Source of the DNA: Methylobacterium sp. AMS5
GTDB lineage: Bacteria; Pseudomonadota; Alphaproteobacteria; Rhizobiales; Beijerinckiaceae
NCBI RefSeq assembly: GCF_001542815.1
Contig: NZ_CP006992.1
Location: 4,097,501 to 4,161,500 of the forward strand
DNA: 64,000 nt
Direction: 5' to 3'
Shown one piece after another: positions 60,077 through 64,000 of this stretch. Numbering within the stretch: the stretch's first letter is position 1; every line of letters starts with the position of its first letter. The translations under genes were made by a program, and so were the position numbers. The notes under the pieces were generated by a model. It ran no database searches. It was not told where the DNA came from and saw only the letters and a list, made by a program, of their open reading frames with translations.

Positions 60077-61110
60077 TGTTTTCCGGCAAGACACTCCTCA
60101 TCACCGGCGGTACCGGCTCCTTCGGCAACGCGGTGATCCAGCGCTTCCTCGCCACCGATATCGGCCAGATCCGCGTCTTCAGCCGCGACGAGAAGAAGCA
60201 GGAGGACATGCGCCTCCTGCTGCGCGATCCGCGGATCCGTTTCTTCATCGGCGACGTGCGCGAGTACAACTCGATCGCGCCGGCGGTGAAGGGCGTCGAC
60301 TACATCTTCCACGCGGCGGCGCTGAAGCAGGTGCCGTCCTGCGAGTTCTATCCGATGGAGGCGGTGCGCACGAACATTCTCGGGGCCGAGAACGTGCTGA
60401 ACGCCGCGGTCGCCTCCGGCGTCGAGCGGATGGTCGTGCTCTCGACCGACAAGGCGGTCTACCCGATCAACGCCATGGGCCTGTCCAAGGCGATGATGGA
60501 GAAGCTGACGATCGCCAAGTCTCGCATGTTGTCCAAGGACGACACGATCCTGTGCGCCACGCGCTACGGCAACGTCATGGCTTCGCGCGGCTCGGTGATT
60601 CCGCTCTTCGTGAACCAGATCAAAGAGGGGCGCGACCTCACCATCACCGATCCGACGATGACCCGCTTCCTGATGTCGCTGGAGGATTCGGTCGATCTGG
60701 TGCTGTTCGCCTACCAGCGCGGACAGCAGGGCGACATCTTCGTGCAGAAGGCGCCCGCCTGCACGGTTCAGGATCTGGCCGAAGCCCTGCGGACGATTTT
60801 TGAAGCCAAGAACGAGATCAAGATCATCGGCACGCGCCACGGCGAGAAGCTGTACGAGTCCCTGGTCTCGCGCGAGGAGATGGCGCGGGCCGAGGACATG
60901 GACGGGTTCTACCGCATCCCCGCCGACGACCGTGACCTGAACTACTCGAAGTTCTTCACCTCCGGCGAGACGGCGATCTCGGCCGCCGAGGACTATACCT
61001 CACACAACACGCAGCGGATGAACCAGCAGCAGGTCATCGATCTGTTGCTCAAGCTCGATTACATCCAGCAAGCCCTGAAGCCCGCTTCGCCGGCCAGGGC
61101 CGCCTCCTAG
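60076..61110 (+). CDS. UDP-GlcNAc 4,6-dehydratase/5-epimerase (CapE/WbjB type)
   Basis: 344 residues. The SDR motif LLITGGTGSFGNAVIQRFL, then FSRDEKKQEDMRLLLRDPRI and FHAAALKQVPSCEFYPMEAV, are signatures of the inverting CapE/FlaA1/WbjB dehydratases. The active-site segment STDKAVYPINAMGLSKAMME has the Met (instead of Tyr) typical of this subfamily in MxxxK form. The C-terminal region ends TSHNTQRMNQQQVIDLLLKL. It converts UDP-GlcNAc to the 4-keto L-sugar intermediate used by the reductase (59201) and 2-epimerase (61133). Confidence 0.92.
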   Translation: MFSGKTLLITGGTGSFGNAVIQRFLATDIGQIRVFSRDEKKQEDMRLLLRDPRIRFFIGDVREYNSIAPAVKGVDYIFHAAALKQVPSCEFYPMEAVRTNILGAENVLNAAVASGVERMVVLSTDKAVYPINAMGLSKAMMEKLTIAKSRMLSKDDTILCATRYGNVMASRGSVIPLFVNQIKEGRDLTITDPTMTRFLMSLEDSVDLVLFAYQRGQQGDIFVQKAPACTVQDLAEALRTIFEAKNEIKIIGTRHGEKLYESLVSREEMARAEDMDGFYRIPADDRDLNYSKFFTSGETAISAAEDYTSHNTQRMNQQQVIDLLLKLDYIQQALKPASPARAAS

Positions 61111-61132
61111 TTTCCGATCCGGGACGAGACCT

Positions 61133-62269
61133 TTGCGCAAGATCCTCACCCTGGTCGGAACGCGGCCCGAACTCGTCAAGATGTCGCTCGTGATCCGGGC
61201 ACTGGACCGGCTGACGAACCACATCCTCGTCCATACCGGCCAGAACTACGATTACGAGCTGAACCAGGTCTTCTTCGACGACCTCGGCATCCGCAAGCCC
61301 GATCACTTCCTCGAAGCGGCCGGCCCGAACGCGGCGGCGACGATCGCCCGGGTGATCGAGCGCGCCGACGCCGTGCTCGAACAGGAACAGCCTGACGCGG
61401 TGCTGATCTACGGCGACACCAATTCCGGGCTCGCCGTGATCCCGGCCAAGCGGCGCAAGATCCCGATCTTCCACATGGAGGCGGGCAACCGCTGCTTCGA
61501 CCCGCGGGTGCCGGAGGAAATCAACCGCAAGGTGATCGACCACCTCAGCGACGTGAACCTCGTGCTGACCGAGCATGCGCGCCGCTACCTCCTGGCCGAG
61601 GGGTTGCCGGCCCAGCGCATCTTCAAGGTCGGCTCGCACATGGAAGAGGTGCTGGCCGAGTTCCGCCCGAAGATCGAGGCCTCCGACGTACTGGCCCGGC
61701 TCGGGCTCGAACCGGACCGGTTCTTCATCGTCTCGGCCCACCGCGAGGAGAACGTCGACTCACCGGCCCGGCTGCGGGTGTTCCTGGAAGAGCTGGGCCG
61801 ACTGCACGCGGCCTTCGGCCTGCCCATCGTCGTCTCGACCCATCCGCGCACCCGCGCCCGGCTCGAGGCGATCGGCGATCTGTCGCTGCCCGAAAGCGTC
61901 CGCTTCCTGCCGCCCTTCGGCTTCATCGACTACGTGAAGCTTCAGACGAGCGCCCATTGCGTTCTGTCCGACAGCGGCACCATCGCCGAGGAAGCGGCCC
62001 TGCTCGACCTGCCGGCGGTCACCTTCCGCGACGCGCACGAGCGGCCCGAGGGCATGGATGCCGGCACGCTGATCGTGGCGCCGCTCGGCAAGGTCGATCT
62101 GGTCGAGGCGGTGCGTGCGGTGCGCGACGGCTACGGTGAGGGCCGCCGCTTCGCCGGGGCCGTGCCGGATTACCAGGGCGGCGCGGTCTCGACCAAGGTC
62201 GTGCGGATCGTCCTGTCCACCATCGATCAGGTCAACCACACGGTGTGGTCGAAGCCCGGCCCCTTCTGA
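61133..62269 (+). CDS. UDP-N-acetylglucosamine 2-epimerase family (WbjD/CapG/WbvD type)
   Basis: 378 residues with a TTG start at 61133. It begins LTLVGTRPELVKMSLVIRAL, then HTGQNYDYELNQVFFDDLGI, IYGDTNSGLAVIPAKRRKIP, FHMEAGNRCFDPRVPEEINR, SAHREENVDSPARL and SDSGTIAEEAALLDLPAVT. These are the signatures of non-hydrolysing 2-epimerases of the WbjD/CapG group. It would give UDP-L-QuiNAc from UDP-L-RhaNAc. A hairpin lies just after the stop. Confidence 0.93.
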   Translation: MRKILTLVGTRPELVKMSLVIRALDRLTNHILVHTGQNYDYELNQVFFDDLGIRKPDHFLEAAGPNAAATIARVIERADAVLEQEQPDAVLIYGDTNSGLAVIPAKRRKIPIFHMEAGNRCFDPRVPEEINRKVIDHLSDVNLVLTEHARRYLLAEGLPAQRIFKVGSHMEEVLAEFRPKIEASDVLARLGLEPDRFFIVSAHREENVDSPARLRVFLEELGRLHAAFGLPIVVSTHPRTRARLEAIGDLSLPESVRFLPPFGFIDYVKLQTSAHCVLSDSGTIAEEAALLDLPAVTFRDAHERPEGMDAGTLIVAPLGKVDLVEAVRAVRDGYGEGRRFAGAVPDYQGGAVSTKVVRIVLSTIDQVNHTVWSKPGPF

Positions 62270-62282
62270 AAGTCCCGGGTTT

Positions 62283-62306
62283 CCAAAGGGCCTCACGGCC
62301 CTTTGG
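62283..62306 (+). terminator. hairpin after the L-sugar genes
   Basis: CCAAAGGGCC, TCAC, GGCCCTTTGG: a perfect ten-pair stem 14 bases after the stop codon. No T-run follows, so intrinsic termination is uncertain. Confidence 0.5.
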
Positions 62307-62348
62307 CGCATCTTCAGGGCCACGCCCTGAACCCGGCGAAGCCGCTCT

Positions 62349-63773
62349 CTACTCCGCCGCGTGCGGAAGTCGCTCACCCGCGATCCAGGCAGCGAGGTCT
62401 TCCCGCGCCCGGTCGGTCAGCGCGCGCTTCTTGAGCGCCGCCTTCTCGGGTCCGCGCAGGCGCTTGCCGGTCTCGTTGCGCGGCATCTGCGCCAGCGGCG
62501 GGAACAGCCCGAAATTCACGTTCATCGGCTGGAACGAGCGCGGTGCGTTGCGCTCTGCTTCCTCGGTCGCCTCGACGTGTCCGCCGGTGATGTGGCCGAT
62601 GAGTGCCCCGAGCGCGGTCGTCGGGGGCAGGGGGGCGAGCGTCTGCCCGTCCGCTTCGGCGAGCGCATAGCGGCCGGCCATCAGCCCGACCGCGGCGCTC
62701 TCGACATAACCCTCGCAGCCGGTGATCTGGCCGGCGAAGCGAAGCTGGGGCCGTGCCTTCAGCCGCAGGGTCGCGTCGAGCAGGCGCGGGCTGTCGAGAT
62801 AGGTGTTGCGGTGCAGGCCGCCGAGCCGGGCGAACTCGGCATTTTCCAGCCCCGGAATCGTGCGGAAGACGCGGACCTGCTCAGCGTGGCGCAGCTTGGT
62901 CTGGAAGCCCACCATGTTGAACAGGGTGCCGAGCGCATTGTCCTGGCGCAATTGGACGATGGCGTAGGCCTTCACGGTCGGGTTGTGCGGGTTGGTGAGC
63001 CCGACCGGCTTCATCGGCCCGTGGCGCAGGGTCTCGGGCCCGCGCTCGGCCATCACCTCGATCGGCAGGCAGCCGTCGAAATAGGGGGTCGAGGCCTCCC
63101 ATTCCTTGAACGCCGTCTTCTCGCCCGCGATCAGCGCGGCGACGAAGGCCTCGTACTGCGCCCGGTCCATCGGGCAGTTGAGGTAGTCCGCCCCCGTGCC
63201 GCCGGGACCGGCCTTGTCGTAGCGGGACTGGAACCACGCCTTGCCCATGTCGATCGAGTCGCGGTGGACGATCGGGGCGATGGCGTCGAAGAAGGCAAGC
63301 GATTCCCGGCCCGTCAGCGTGCCGACGGCCTCGGCCAGCGCCGGGGAGGTGAGGGGGCCGGTGGCGAGAATGGTCGAACCCCAGTCCTCGGGGGGAAGGC
63401 CGGCGACCTCCTCACGGACGATGGTGATGTTGGGGTGTTCCTCCAGCGCCGCGGTGACGGCCCGCGAAAACCCCTCGCGATCGACGGCGAGCGCCCCGCC
63501 CGCGGGCACTTGGTGGGCGTCCGCCGTTCGCATGATCAGCGAGTCGAGGCTGCGCATCTCCTGATGCAGCAGGCCGACGGCGTTGCCGTTGGCGTCGTCC
63601 GAGCGGAAGGAATTGGAGCAGACCAGTTCGGCCAGCCCGTCGGTGTGGTGGGCATCGGTGGCGCGAACGGGCCGCATCTCGTGCAGCACGACCGTGCGGC
63701 CGCCCTGCGCGACCTGCCAGGCCGCTTCGGAACCGGCGAGGCCACCGCCGACGATATGGATCGGGTTCGTCAT
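62349..63773 (-). CDS. trmFO: methylenetetrahydrofolate--tRNA (uracil-5-)-methyltransferase TrmFO
   Basis: 474 residues. The FAD-binding motif [20 protein letters not shown] opens the protein, then [20 protein letters not shown] and [20 protein letters not shown], the TrmFO signatures including the Cys of CSNSFRSDD. Later motifs are [31 protein letters not shown] and [18 protein letters not shown]. It forms ribothymidine-54 in the T-loop using methylene-THF and FAD. Start ATG 63773 gives [11 protein letters not shown]; upstream codons are low-complexity. It is convergent with the L-sugar genes. Confidence 0.96.
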   Translation of the reverse strand: MTNPIHIVGGGLAGSEAAWQVAQGGRTVVLHEMRPVRATDAHHTDGLAELVCSNSFRSDDANGNAVGLLHQEMRSLDSLIMRTADAHQVPAGGALAVDREGFSRAVTAALEEHPNITIVREEVAGLPPEDWGSTILATGPLTSPALAEAVGTLTGRESLAFFDAIAPIVHRDSIDMGKAWFQSRYDKAGPGGTGADYLNCPMDRAQYEAFVAALIAGEKTAFKEWEASTPYFDGCLPIEVMAERGPETLRHGPMKPVGLTNPHNPTVKAYAIVQLRQDNALGTLFNMVGFQTKLRHAEQVRVFRTIPGLENAEFARLGGLHRNTYLDSPRLLDATLRLKARPQLRFAGQITGCEGYVESAAVGLMAGRYALAEADGQTLAPLPPTTALGALIGHITGGHVEATEEAERNAPRSFQPMNVNFGLFPPLAQMPRNETGKRLRGPEKAALKKRALTDRAREDLAAWIAGERLPHAAE

Positions 63774-64000
63774 CGCGACGGAATAGAACCACGCGGCCAC
63801 GCGATCAATGCGGGCGGGCACGCGAACCGGAGGCGAAGCGGGGCGCGGCCGGCGCGACGGACAGGATGCCGCTCCATCGCCGCGTCGGCGAAGCGCACCG
63901 GACGCCCTCAATGCCGCAGGCCCCTCTCGCGAACCGGCGCAACCGCTCCGGAAGACTTAAGCCGCAATTGCTCGCGGGTGCCACATCGCGGCCGAGACAG
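63774..64000. other. region upstream of trmFO to the window end
   Basis: 227 bases; I see no gene start or RNA here. It presumably holds the trmFO promoter. Confidence 0.4.

Overview
The window is high-GC alphaproteobacterial DNA, most consistent with Methylobacterium/Methylorubrum. This rests on a lanthanide-type XoxF methanol dehydrogenase, a RpoH2-like sigma-32 and CarD, DUF4170 and DUF1328 small proteins, TrmFO, and a dispersed intergenic repeat of a type common in Rhizobiales. The genus is inferred from gene content, not from a search.

Layout. 1-12.5 kb is mostly housekeeping: a partial pseudouridine synthase, a PAS-GGDEF-EAL protein, a fluoroacetate-dehalogenase-like hydrolase, tadA, purD and xseA, interrupted at 8.1-10 kb by a less GC-rich stretch with a frameshifted P-loop gene, a PPOX-fold protein and a dispersed repeat. 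12.6-23.2 kb holds prs, a NarL-type two-component pair divergent from a lone xoxF, a Gre-family factor, an AcuI-like reductase, a secreted repeat protein, fdxA, carD and rpoH. 23.4-26.6 kb is a junction: a decayed IS5-type transposase, tRNA-Pro(CGG), tRNA-Arg(ACG) and an intact ISL3 element.

26.7-46.2 kb is a compact aromatic-catabolism island. FerA/FerB-type enzymes take ferulate or p-coumarate to vanillin or 4-hydroxybenzaldehyde, an aldehyde dehydrogenase makes vanillate or 4-hydroxybenzoate, and VanAB and PobA make protocatechuate. PcaHG, PcaB and a PcaD-PcaC fusion then lead to beta-ketoadipate. No PcaIJ or PcaF is present; a BKACE (DUF849) enzyme sits inside the operon and could finish the route in one step using acetyl-CoA. 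VanAB releases formaldehyde, which a methylotroph can use. Two AraC and one MarR regulator, one intact and one truncated MFS transporter and an outer-membrane protein complete the island. Insertion-sequence debris (an IS3-like fragment and a decayed IS256-family element) closes it at 46.3-47.9 kb.

48.2-62.3 kb is a surface-polysaccharide locus: several glycosyltransferases, one carrying a nearly identical 381-bp in-frame tandem duplication, an NDP-sugar nucleotidyltransferase next to a LegB-like dehydratase, and a dehydratase/reductase/2-epimerase trio that fits UDP-L-QuiNAc synthesis. The window ends with trmFO. No CRISPR array, rRNA or riboswitch was seen.
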